A stretch of DNA of 64,000 bases, taken from Acytostelium subglobosum LB1 (lineage: Eukaryota > Evosea > Eumycetozoa > Acytosteliales > Acytosteliaceae). The stretch is from contig NW_012236532.1 of the NCBI RefSeq assembly GCF_000787575.1, forward strand, positions 310,001 through 374,000, in the 5' to 3' direction. The notes beneath the pieces were generated by a model. The model was not told the origin of the DNA. It saw only the letters and a list, made by a program, of their open reading frames with translations, and did no database searches. Positions 24,034 through 34,087 of the stretch are shown here, one piece after another (the first letter of the stretch is position 1; the number at the start of each line of letters is the position of its first letter). Both the position numbers and the translations under genes were made by a program.

Positions 24034-25486
24034 GTTGATCAATGTATTAGACTCCTTCGACACTTAAAACACACTCTATCACTTTCTCCTTCTCTAACTT
24101 TTGTTCGAACACTCTAACTCCTTTGATGAAGATCGATCGTTGATTAAAGTAAACGATGTCGACCTTAGACTGACAGTCTATTCCTGGAATTGATGTGTTG
24201 TGTTGTGGTGAAGTGATAAAGTATTCCAATTCTATCTAGTCCAGTTCAGTCCAGTCCAGTCCAGTTCTTTATTGTGAACACGAATCGAATGTCTGATATG
24301 ATAGATGAGATATGTGATAATATGATTGATTGAGATGGACAATGATGGTTGGACACGGCCCAAGTCAAGAGTCTTAAGGAAGGGATTGATGAATAAAGTT
24401 AGTTAGTGGATGGTTGGATAGATGGATGAAATGAAGTGTTGAGGAGTGAGGTGAAGTGATTGAGAAATGTGTTAATCTTTTGTTTGTTTGTTGTCTGTTG
24501 ATTGTTGATTGTTTATTGATGATGTTTATGATAAATAAATGATGATGATGGTTGTGTGTGTGAGTGCTAAACAACACACACCTCACACTCAATCAATCAA
24601 TCATAAACACACACTAGATCACCAAACAAACACAGACAGACAAACAAAACACGTGTTATAAATACAACAACACAACAACAACAACAACCTTTATGTGTGC
24701 GTGCGAGAGAGAGTTGGTTGGTTGTTCGAAGCGTACTAAACTCGTGTGTTGTTGTGGTGTAAAGGTTGATGGAAGCGGCATTGAACTGTTGAATGATCAA
24801 TCAATCCACTTGGATATGACCATCGGAGAGAGAGTGGATGGCGGGTGTGACCAAACGAGTGAGTGGATCTGCGGAAACACACACACATACACAACAGTTG
24901 TTAGTCGAGTGTTGTTAGTATAGTAGTATAAGTGGATGCCAGTAGTAGTAGTACTTATACATCGATCCTACCATCCACAACTGGTGCTGCTATAATACAA
25001 CAATCACTTCACAAAGTGTGCATGTATGAATATATATGTCTGTTGTTGTTGTTCTTCTGTACATACATAACACAATCTTTGAAAAAGAGAAACAACGGAT
25101 ATCCGTATTATATTATATTTATATAATAATATTTATTTGTAGAATAATTATTCAAACTGATTAACCTGTGCAATGGCGGAAAGTGATGACCCTTCTGTTC
25201 CCTAACAACTACTTTTTTCAAATTCGAAGCAGACCGTCACTGGTTAAATTCAAACAATCATGATGTGTTCCAGAGAATTCGGATCGATCAAATGACAGAG
25301 AAAACGAAGCGGGTATTTTATTGCATTTGCGAGAGTGATGTGATTGTGACAATGAAGAAGTATGCAGAGAGGCAGGTGGTGCACTCGAGTTTGCCATGAG
25401 TGGGAGATGTGGTTGGGATCATTCCATAATAAGTTGATTGATTGATTTGGTCGATTGATTGTTTGTTGATTGAATGGTCCGTTATC
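24034..25486. other. Spacer between two minus-strand genes, no gene seen
   Basis: It contains the 5' flank of the phosphatase gene with a (CCAGT)n run, GATT/TTTG repeats, CA/GT-rich stretches near 24600-24920, and AT-rich DNA near 25110. A GTGATGA string near 25178 resembles a snoRNA C box but no D box follows. Open frames here are short and repeat-driven. Confidence 0.45.
24237..24266. repeat. (CCAGT)n short tandem repeat
   Basis: About five imperfect copies of a CCAGT/CAGTT unit lie upstream of the phosphatase gene. It is simple sequence. Confidence 0.65.
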
Positions 25487-26003
25487 TTATGTGAACTTCA
25501 AAATGATTGGGATCAAGATAACTGCAAGTACCAAAAGAACGACTAGAATGATAATGATTTGAAGCTATATAGGTTGGGTTGGTGTAAAGGTCAGTTCATC
25601 GATATCCTGATCAATCAATCAATCAAATCCGATGTGCCTATCTATCTATATATCTACCTTCATATTTCTGCACCACATCTGTCTTCTGATTGTAGAGGTC
25701 TGCTTCTTGAACATCTTGGCATTGTTGTTCATCGAAGCAGTCTTATCTTGGAGGTTGGTGGCCTTGTCGTGGTTGTCGAGCATCAGACCAATGTTGTTGT
25801 GCATGACATCCTTAACTTTATCGACCTCTTGAAGAATAGACTGAGTCTTGCTTGGTTGGTTGTTTCTGTTTTTGTTTGATTTGATTGATATTGATTGATT
25901 AGACCTGTGTCCTATATGCCTCGCATCTCAACCTATTCCTGTCATGTCCTGTCATCATGTCATATCCTGTCATATCCTGTTATATCAATACTTACTGAGA
26001 CAT
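25487..26003 (-). CDS. Synaptobrevin/VAMP-type R-SNARE
   Basis: A vesicle SNARE driving membrane fusion. Minus-strand exons are 26003-25996 (only 8 nt), 25865-25658 and 25564-25487, giving 97 residues. A short polar head (MSQNNQPSKT) leads into the SNARE coiled coil QSILQEVDKVKDVMHNNI with the zero-layer region and LDNHDKATNLQDKTASM, then a basic juxtamembrane stretch RRQMWCRNMK and a C-terminal transmembrane helix LQIIIILVVLLVLAVILIPI. There is no longin domain, so it is a short VAMP of the brevin type. The central Arg of the canonical zero layer is not obvious: residues at that spot read HNNIGLMLDNHDK, so the layer residue should be checked by alignment. All three exons join in phase. Confidence 0.85.
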
Positions 26004-27461
26004 TTATGATGATTCTATTATATTATAATCTGTTGAATTGTCCAACAAAGTGAATGAATGTACTTGAATGTAGAATGAGAGATAGAGCAAATGATAGATT
26101 GCTTTGAGGTCCTTGTGTATAATACTTCTTGCTGCTGTGTGTATTCCAATCTAGATTGAATTGATGTGAATGAATAAAAGACAGTGTTGATTGAGTTGAG
26201 AGAATGATTGATGAGTAAGAAAGAAAGAGAGGGAGAGAGGAGAAGTGTGAGTAAGTTGTGTATGTGTTTGAATTCTATCAAGTGTGAATGGGAGGTGAAA
26301 GGGTGGTGAATGAGGGTGTATGAATGTTGTTGCTTTGCTGGTCGATTGTAAATTGCTCTGCAGAGTGGGTGAGTGTGATGGGTGTGTGTAGAATGGTTGG
26401 GTGTCCTGTGATTGATCAATCAATCTTGTATAGTGATATAGAGCCATTTGTATGTTTATATATATACCTTTTTGATTGTATTGTATTGTTTTGTATTTGT
26501 TGTGTGTTTGTGTGATTTTGGGTTGTTTAAATATATAGTTTGGGTGCTGATGGAGGGAAGGTTTTTGGTCGTGTTGTTGGTGATTGGGAGGATGACCGTT
26601 AGAATTTAATTTATTTAATTATAATTTTGACAAAGTGGGGTACCAAATACACACTTTGATCAAAGTTGTTGTCAACCTGGTCAACTTAAGGCATCCAAGA
26701 AGAATGAAGAGACAGAATACAATTCATTGAAAATTATCTAAAGTGTTTTTTTGATCAACAACGAAACACCGGATTCGTTGTGATACAGATGGATCATACA
26801 GATATGTTAGGTGTGTGTGGATTTGAACATATAATCCAATGGACTTATCCCATCCTTCAATATTCTGTCCGGACTATTTTTATCTTGATACATCAAGACT
26901 GAGACTGGTTTCCAAAATACATTCTTTGATTGATTGAACAATAATATGCTCAATAGGTCAATGTAACTCATTGGTATAGAACTGCTTTCCATTCTATTCT
27001 AGAATAGAGTTGACATTGGTATTATCCATACTCAATCATCCATTAAAATAATGATACTCAATCAGTATAATTCATCCAAATTATCCACTTTCTTGATATA
27101 TGTAATTGTATCAATTAATGGTATAATGTATTACTATACTGAGGGATTTATCTTTCGATATGTTTGGTAACAATGCCATCGAAAAAGGTGATCGATTCCG
27201 ATTGAGTGAAGGACGCATCATCATACCAAAATAGGAAAATGATAGAGTCTCCAATGAACGATCAGTTCCAATTTCAATGGATTTTTAGTGAAAAAAATCA
27301 AGGTGTTCCCAAAGTGAACCACAACTTGTTGTTTGTGAACACTCTGTCAATCATCATCAACTTCAAACATATCATATTATATCATATACATATAATAATA
27401 AATACATATACGAACATATATACATATACATATACATAGGGTTGGTCAACTTAATCAATCA
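26004..27461. other. Spacer with one unexplained short frame
   Basis: Upstream DNA of the VAMP gene (minus) and of the acyltransferase (plus). A 61-codon minus-strand frame at 26807-26992 (includes DRILKDGISPLDYMF, faintly ankyrin-like) and a plus frame at 27206-27439 are not supported by splice sites or a known family. A 7-bp hairpin (CAACGAA/TTCGTTG) lies near 26758-26782. The last 60 bp before the acyltransferase are ATACATAT repeats. Confidence 0.4.
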
Positions 27462-29225
27462 ATGATGAATAACAAAGAATCATCATCTAGTCTTGCCCCT
27501 CCTGCTACAAGGGTGGCATCACCATCTACACCGGGTGGTGGAAAGGGAGGTGCACTTGAAGACCCTTGGTCACTGTTCACTCCTGTTACTTCGACAGAGG
27601 TCGATGATATTCAGCTCAAGATCGAGGAGAAGCTATTGAAGCAACTCAACTGTCAAGTGAATCCTTCAAAGAAGTATGATTGAGGTCATCATCTTCATCA
27701 TCTTCATCCTAGTTCATATCACTTACCATTTACACTTTGAATACAATGTATAGGTTCAACCTTTGCGATGTAGCACCATTCATATCAGACGGAGTTGAGG
27801 TATTGGTTGAGGATGAGTTCACCAAGTGTTTCACCAGTCCAGAGATCAATGCATGGAACTGGAACTTCTATCTCTATCCAGCATGGATACTTGGTGTCTT
27901 TATCAGATATGGAGTACTATTCCCACTCAGGTATGTAGTTGTAGTAGTTATAGCAGTATGCTATCAATCAAACAATCACTTACTCATTCGATCATTCGAT
28001 CAATCAATCAAACACAGACTATCTTGTCTCTTGATTGGCTCGATGGCCTTTGCCTTCTCATTCTTCACTGTGTCCACCTTTATAAAGAACGATAAGACTA
28101 AGAAGCACTACCAAGTATGTATACTCAATCATAAATGGCGATCATAGCATACATGCATACTGACACGACCCGCGAATGAACAATCAAATAGCGTATGCTC
28201 CTTCGTTTCCTGTGTACAGTATTTATTTTGTCATGGTCAGGAGTGATCAAGTACCATGGAGTACTGCCGTTGAGAAAGAAGAACCAGGTGTTTGTCGCCA
28301 ATCACACCACCGTCATGGACGTCGTCGTACTCCAGAACAAGTTCAACTATGCCTCTGTCGGACAGAAGCACAAGGGCTTGCTTGGATTCATCCAAGACTA
28401 CTTACTGAGCTGCATTGGATGTCTATGGTTCGATAGAGCAGAGGCCAAGGACAGAGCAATCATTGCCCAACAGTAAGTATTTACTATATCTCTTCCTTCT
28501 TTCCTTCACATTGCCATTCTAACTCAAGTGACAACTACTACTACTCAGGATTTCCAAGCACATCTCCAATGAGAGCAGCGATCCATTGCTCATCTTCCCA
28601 GAGGGAGTATGTGTGAACAACAACTACTGTGTCATGTTCAAGAAGGGTGCCTTCGATCTCCCCAATGTTATCATCTATCCAGTTGCAATCAAGTACAAGT
28701 ATGTTATGTTGTTGTTGATGATGCAGTACATTGATTGATTGATTAACCAACACCTTTCATTCCCAATCATGTAGTACACTGTTTGTTGATGCATTCTGGA
28801 ACTCAAAGAAGCAATCATTCATCAGACATATGTTCAATATGATGACATGCTGGGCATGCGTATGTGACGTTTGGTACTTGGAGCCACAGACCAAGCACCC
28901 GGATGAGAGCTCAACACAGTTTGCCAATCGTATCAAGGCAATGATCGCCAAGAAGGCAGGTCTGATCAACGTGCCATGGGATGGCTACTTAAAGTACTTC
29001 AAGCCCAGCTCCAGATTCGCAGAGCACAAGCAAAGAATCTTTGCATCCAGATTCACCAGAAGATTCAACGGTGACGATCTGATCAACAGTCCACTGGTGA
29101 TCAGTGCTAATGGCAAGCATGACATTGCCGTCGAGCCAATCAGTACAGTCGACAGCAACAGCTCAAATGATGCATCATCAGAGAGCACTGGTATCAAACA
29201 AAGGAAGCCACAGTCCAACGAATAG
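27462..29225 (+). CDS. Glycerol-3-phosphate acyltransferase, GPAT3/4 type
   Basis: Acylates glycerol-3-phosphate (or lysophospholipid) at the ER as the entry step of glycerolipid synthesis. Exons are 27462-27673, 27754-27930, 28018-28114, 28192-28472, 28549-28698 and 28775-29225 (455 residues). Hydrophobic segments lie around FYLYPAWILGVFIRYGVLF, LSCLLIGSMAFAFSFFT and FLCTVFILSWSGVI. The PlsC motifs are NHTTVMD (about residue 199), the FDRAEAKDR block and FPEGVCVNN (about 273). VWYLEPQT and PWDGYLKY match mammalian GPAT3/GPAT4 (VWYMPPMT, PWDGGLKR) better than AGPAT1/2. The N-terminal 70 residues are Ser/Pro/Gly-rich. The tail is polar and probably disordered. Confidence 0.9.
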
Positions 29226-29385
29226 ACGTCTGTGTTGCCAGACAACGTCTCTTCGCGAAAATACATATTTCTGAGAATTTATAAATTAGTTTATATTAGA
29301 AGTACTTCTTCATCACTTTGACTTTATTCATTCAAACAATGTAACATGTTATAATAATACATACAGATAGATTGAGATAGAGATA

Positions 29386-30363
29386 ATGGATCATATTACA
29401 AGCTTTGATAATACAGCACATCAACTATTTTATAAAAGATATATTAATAGAGATATTAGATTGGGTATTGATGAGTTTGATAACTATATCTCAAACAATC
29501 CAATACCTCAACCTCAACAACATCATCAACAACAACAACATCAACAACATCAGCAACAACAACAATTACAACAAACAATATTTAGTAAAGGAGGATTTAT
29601 TGAAGTGTTTGGACCAAGTTCATGCGGCAAGACTGAACTACTTTATCATGTCGTGGCTCAATCAGTGATGCCTAAAGCATGGTCACAATATCAAGTCAAT
29701 GGCAATGAGATCGGTGTCATATACTTTGACAATGACTTCAAGTTTGACATCTTCAGATTCAAACAAGTGATCAAGTTAAAGTTATTCAATATCATAGACC
29801 GCCAACAACAACAACAATTATCAAACGATGAGTTTGAAACATTCTTTACACAGTGTACCAGCAGATTGTACTTGTTAAGATGTAGAGATAGTCTTCAGTT
29901 CTTGCTCACATTGAAGAGCCTTCCAAATATGATAAAGACTGTTGGAAAGGATGTGAGAGCAGGTTCGCCTCAGCGAGAGATCCAAATGATTGTTGTCGAC
30001 AGTATCTCTGCATTCTACTGGTTGGACAAGAAGGGCGAGTCATTGTCATCAAGGTCTGGACAACTAGTTGGTATTGATGTGTTATCATCACTGGTTTATC
30101 AGTTCAATGTTGTTGTAATTGGAGTCAAACAGGCAATATTCAACTATGCCGCACCAAAGTCAACAATATCATCCCACGACAATCAGCAACATACAACAAC
30201 ATCACTATCAAAGAGCTTCCCGAGGACTGACTTCATCAGTCCACTCTGGGGACAACTAGTCAAGTACCGCATCAACATTCCCAACAAGTTCACAGTTGAA
30301 TCCAATGATCCACAGGCACTATTCTCTGCTCCTCACATGAGTATATTACGATCTGGATCATAA
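29386..30363 (+). CDS. xrcc2: XRCC2-like RAD51 paralogue
   Basis: A recombination-repair ATPase that acts with RAD51D and XRCC3-type partners in other eukaryotes. A single exon encodes 325 residues. The Walker A loop is GPSSCGKT, followed by ELLYHVVAQSVMPK, closely like human XRCC2 [22 protein letters not shown]. The segment IYFDNDFKFDIFRF and the Walker B region MIVVDSISAFYWLDKKGES also follow XRCC2 (LLILDSLSAFYWIDR). A His/Gln repeat (about residues 45-65) is inserted before the ATPase core, a typical dictyostelid expansion. No intron is needed. Only about 160 bp separates it from the upstream acyltransferase stop. Confidence 0.88.
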   Translation: MDHITSFDNTAHQLFYKRYINRDIRLGIDEFDNYISNNPIPQPQQHHQQQQHQQHQQQQQLQQTIFSKGGFIEVFGPSSCGKTELLYHVVAQSVMPKAWSQYQVNGNEIGVIYFDNDFKFDIFRFKQVIKLKLFNIIDRQQQQQLSNDEFETFFTQCTSRLYLLRCRDSLQFLLTLKSLPNMIKTVGKDVRAGSPQREIQMIVVDSISAFYWLDKKGESLSSRSGQLVGIDVLSSLVYQFNVVVIGVKQAIFNYAAPKSTISSHDNQQHTTTSLSKSFPRTDFISPLWGQLVKYRINIPNKFTVESNDPQALFSAPHMSILRSGS

Positions 30364-30720
30364 TGGTCAACAATAATTATAAATAGAATAGATCACTCAT
30401 TCATTATTAGTAATGCTGTACATTGTCAAGAGTTGTCGGCCTCAATCAATTTAGTCATGTCTTTCATTCTCATCAAATTATCCAATTCATTCCAAGTGAT
30501 CAGTCTCGTGTTTGCAAGTGTGAGCAGGTCTTTCCACAAAAGCAAACTCTGGCCTCGAATCATAGGATACTCTTGTTCCAGTGAACAATGAAATCACTAC
30601 TTTCCTTAGACACGGAATGGTATTAATACTATTGTTGAACACTATCAAACATAATCATAATAATCAATCAAACAATCAAACAGATATACACTACAAATAA
30701 TATCAATCTATCAAACAAAA
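30364..30720. other. Spacer holding a small minus-strand reading frame
   Basis: Between two plus-strand genes. Its right part is AT-rich promoter-like DNA for the next gene; its left part carries the 45-codon frame listed separately. Confidence 0.4.
30426..30563 (-). CDS. Possible small protein (45 residues) or terminal exon
   Basis: An ATG-to-TGA frame reads MIRGQSLLLWKDLLTLANTR and continues with LITWNELDNLMRM. The composition (Leu/Trp-rich with balanced charges, no low-complexity bias) looks protein-like and unlike the surrounding spacer. An AG just upstream (ACAAGAG) could be a splice acceptor, so it might be the last exon of a longer transcript. No family recognised. Confidence 0.35.
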   Translation of the reverse strand: MIRGQSLLLWKDLLTLANTRLITWNELDNLMRMKDMTKLIEADNS

Positions 30721-31432
30721 ATGAGTTCATTTAAAATCAATATCAATAACAACAACAACAACTTTAGCAATACATCACTATCAGTTGAAATAATCCAGTC
30801 TCAATTACAATCACCATTACCAATCAAAAAGAACAATCGTCATGGCAACCGTTCGATTAATGGCAATCGCACTCCTCGTACGAAAGGAATCAAGACCAGT
30901 GAGCACATCAACGAAGTGAACCAACTGGGTTCAACCAATGAATAGTGTGACAATCAATCAAACTGTTTCATATCCATCAAGCCCATTGCCCACTCCAGTA
31001 CCACATGTTTGTACTGGAGGCCAAGAGGAAGTTGGATGGGCTTGGTTGCTTAATCAACACTCAGGTCTCATTCATGGACTTGAAATGAGTCAAGAAGAAC
31101 ATCTCTCTCTACTTCGTTTGCAGTCTCAAACATTACATCCAGACTATTGTCTCACAAAAAATCCTGTGGATGACAAGATCATTAGACAGATTGCAAAGTC
31201 TGAGATGGAGAGCAGAGGAAATACCAAGACCAACACCAAGGAGAGCACATTTGATCACATCAACGTTGAGAAGGAGGTCCAGATAAAGAAGGAAAGGAAG
31301 GAAGATAAGATCACAAGGTTGGAGAAGAAGGAGAGGAAGGAGAAGAAAAACAACAAGGCAGTTCAAGAAATTGGAAGAATCAAGAAAAGAAGGTCCAATG
31401 TATGGATTCCAAGATTCGACCCAAACAAATAA
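30721..31432 (+). CDS. Unassigned basic protein, two overlapping frames
   Basis: Two ATG-initiated frames overlap: 30721-30945 (74 residues, Asn-rich start and basic tail) and 30938-31432 (164 residues). The second contains GGQEEVGWAWLLNQHSGLIH, then LRLQSQTLHPDYCLTKNPVD, and a very Lys/Glu-rich C-terminal half ending WIPRFDPNK. A splice from GTGAGC at 30899 to the CTCCAG acceptor ending at 31000 would join them in phase into one protein, but that donor is not the usual GTATGT/GTAAGT. Otherwise the first frame may be an upstream ORF. I do not recognise the family; the highly charged tail suggests a nuclear or nucleolar protein. Confidence 0.5.
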
Positions 31433-31745
31433 CTATAAATTCAAACATATTCTATTTGAATAAATATAAATTCCTTTAACAGTGATAATTATTTTTATTT
31501 ATATCGAGTTTATAGATCGGAAGACCTGATAGATTTACTTTTTTTTATATTTATTGTTTAAATGCCTATTCACGTCCTATCTGGAGGGGAGTCGCGTAGT
31601 TCTGTTTATTTATCCGAGGGATAACTATACGATTGTTTTCCTTGTTTGGACACTTTTCTGGAAAAGTGTCCACGAGCCTTCGAGTTTTTTTTAAAATGCA
31701 GATTATGCTTGAAAACAGGGGGTAATGTAATTTAACGCGCACGAA
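31433..31745. other. Spacer upstream of tRNA-Gln with a 24-nt hairpin
   Basis: AT-rich DNA with T runs. It contains a strong inverted repeat (31648-31671) listed separately. No coding signal. Confidence 0.5.
31648..31671. repeat. Perfect 11-bp inverted repeat, 2-nt loop
   Basis: GGACACTTTTC is followed by TG and then GAAAAGTGTCC, its exact reverse complement. It lies 75 bp upstream of the tRNA-Gln gene. It could extrude as a cruciform or form an RNA hairpin; no function is known. Confidence 0.8.
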
Positions 31746-31817
31746 TGCTCTGTCATCTAAGGGTTAGGATCCAGGACTCTGAATCCTGTCATCTGAGTTC
31801 GAATCTCAGCAGGGCAA
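31746..31817 (+). tRNA. tRNA-Gln (anticodon CUG)
   Basis: A full cloverleaf can be folded by eye. The acceptor stem TGCTCTG pairs with CAGGGCA (one T-G pair). The D arm has loop AAGGGTTA. The anticodon stem CAGGA/TCCTG encloses CTCTGAA with anticodon CTG. The variable loop is short, and the T stem CTGAG/CTCAG encloses TTCGAAT. The discriminator is A and no intron is present. A TTTT run at 31824-31827 is a good RNA polymerase III terminator. The anticodon decodes CAG glutamine codons. Confidence 0.93.
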
Positions 31818-32451
31818 CACTTCTTTTGTATTTGGTCTTGTATTTTAATTTTTTGGTGGAGCAGCGTTTTTGGCCTTTGAAAGTCGTCCATTTGCTATGC
31901 TTTGACCGACAAAGGTATTCTGAATGATTGGGTCTTCCACCAACTAATAAAATGAATATTGATTAAAGCTAAGACAGGGAAATAATGATCAACTCATATT
32001 CATTTTGAATATAACTTGTTAGAAAAATAGTAAGTTAAAGTATATATTTAAATATAGCCGCTCGGCACCGGAGATTCAAGTGGAATATCACATTGATTAA
32101 TCATCCCTATCAAGGTCGATGGATCATAAATAAAACGAGATGAGGTGTCATCCTATTCAATCAACCACATATTAATAAAACATCAATAAGTTAATTAAGA
32201 GGGAGTGATGTGTGATGGTAATTGCAAGTTTGTGTTTATATAGTTGATGATAGACATGGGTGGGGGGTGGAAGTAGATCAAGTTGAACTTTGTGTTTGTT
32301 GGACTTGTTTCCGTCATGTACATGATGTGGTGTTTGTGGAGAATGGATACTGGATAATGAATAAAGTATATGTTCATTCATATTCAATCATTCCTTTTTA
32401 GTACATGATCGATCACCCAATAACTTTACCCTACTATATATATATTAAACT
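31818..32451. other. Spacer after the tRNA, no gene seen
   Basis: It starts with the Pol III T-run and continues as AT-rich DNA with short chance frames. The ATATATATATTAAACT stretch just before 32452 is the likely promoter of the next gene. Confidence 0.5.
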
Positions 32452-34001
32452 ATGATTATCAATCAATATTTAATTGTTGTGATCTTATTAATAATATCAA
32501 TTATTAATGGTCAATCATTGACATCATCAAATAATAATTCTAATAATGTAGTAATACCAATAAGATGGATACAGAATAGTAATAGTCATAATATTAATAA
32601 GAACTTTGTTAACTTTAAAGTATTAAATAATATATCTGGTGATATTATACATGGAGTTGTATCAAATACATTGGAAAATAATATATATCCAACTATAAAT
32701 ACATCCAACACTGATATATTGAAACATGCATATATATCAGACCCATCAACATTCAAATATCTATTCATAGATGATACCAATATGGACTCCAACACCATAT
32801 CATACTCTCAGATCAATCTAACTTTGAATGATCAAGATGTGTATGAATATTCAACCGACCAGATGACTCCACCTGATAGGCTTTCAGAAGTTACAAGATT
32901 TTGTTTCTCCGTCAATACAATGATAACATTCTCAGTATGTTACAATCTTCTCATTAAAAATTTAAATTACTAACTTTATATTATTTTATTCAATAGGCCT
33001 CATCCAGACTACAGGTTAAAGTTGCTGATACACTTTGGATGTATATTGATGATCGTTTGGTGTTTGATAATGGAGGGTTGACGGGCCGATCAGATCTAAG
33101 TGCACCTTTAAATCCAAGTACATTATATACAATGGATTACCAATCCAAGAGTATTCAATATTCCCAAAATGATGAGATAAAAGAAGAATCACAATTACCC
33201 GACTTCAAAGAGGTATGTATAAATTACTGATCAACAACTTCAATTATCAAAGCTGACCTATCAATCAATCAATCAATCCAGGACTATCCATATAAGTTGT
33301 TTATGTTCCATTGTGAACAGACCAGAGGTGATGATTCATTCTCAATATCAATCAAGGATACCAAGTTATCATGTCCATTGTATGATTACTGTGGTGTTTG
33401 TCTTGGTAATGGATCTACTTGTTGCTCACCTACAAGTTGTACGGATGAAGATCCATGTACTGTAGACTCATGTCCTTTGGTTGTACCTGGAATGGACAAT
33501 CACATCAACACTACCAACTATCTAAAATACTGTGTACATGTACCATTGACCCCAACGTTTGAACCCAATACGACATGTCAACACCTATATTGTCAACCAG
33601 ACTCAAAGGGCAACCCAGTATTCATCGTAAATGAGACCTGTCTCCCAGTGTCCAAGTGTAGTATCCCATTCTGTGATAAGGAGCTAGGTTGTATATATCG
33701 TACAATGTCATGTCCCCAGCCATCAGATCAATGTCTTCAAAGTTATTGTGATGAGACAACTGGTCAGTGTCAAGTTAGAAACTCCTCACCATACCCTTTT
33801 GGATGTCAGAAGGGTGCAATCATTGGATTGGCACTTGGTCTCGCAGCATTGATTGCACTGATAGGTGCTGGCGTGGCATTATTATTCAAGACCAAATCAT
33901 TCACATCTGTATTGGTAAGGTCTTCCTCAAGACTAGGTGGTGTCACTGACAATCCACTTTATCAACCAACAAAGAAATGTGATAATCCATTATATGAATA
34001 A
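32452..34001 (+). CDS. Fibro-slime (PA14-like) type I membrane protein with two NPLY motifs
   Basis: A predicted surface receptor or adhesion protein. Exons are 32452-32934, 32997-33212 and 33282-34001 (472 residues). A signal peptide (YLIVVILLIISIINGQS) opens it. The ectodomain has the fibro-slime signature LWMYIDDRLVFDNGG (about residues 172-186), found in Dictyostelium prespore-inducing-factor-like proteins, then Cys-rich modules (CGVCLGNGSTCC, TDEDPCTVDSC, DQCLQSYCDETTGQC). A Gly-rich transmembrane helix IIGLALGLAALIALIGAGVA is followed by a 45-residue cytoplasmic tail ending NPLYQPTKKCDNPLYE. The paired NPLY motifs and Gly-rich helix recall the Sib (integrin-beta-like) adhesion receptors, which bind talin. 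No VWA domain is seen, so it is not a plain Sib protein. Confidence 0.87.
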
Positions 34002-34087
34002 TCGATCGATAATAATATATATATATGTAATAAAAATTCTAAACAATTGTAAATATACAGTAAAGATTGAGGTTCGGTAATATTTAT

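Noticed and set aside
24693-24923. 76-codon plus-strand frame with many Cys and Val
   Set aside because: Arises from CA/GT-rich repeat DNA; biased composition and no splice context.
25174-25260. GTGATGA C-box-like string suggesting a C/D snoRNA
   Set aside because: No CTGA D box or terminal stem within about 100 nt downstream.
26807-26992. 61-codon frame with a faint ankyrin-like DGISPLDYMF
   Set aside because: Too short, no matching neighbouring exons or splice sites, and the similarity is one weak motif.
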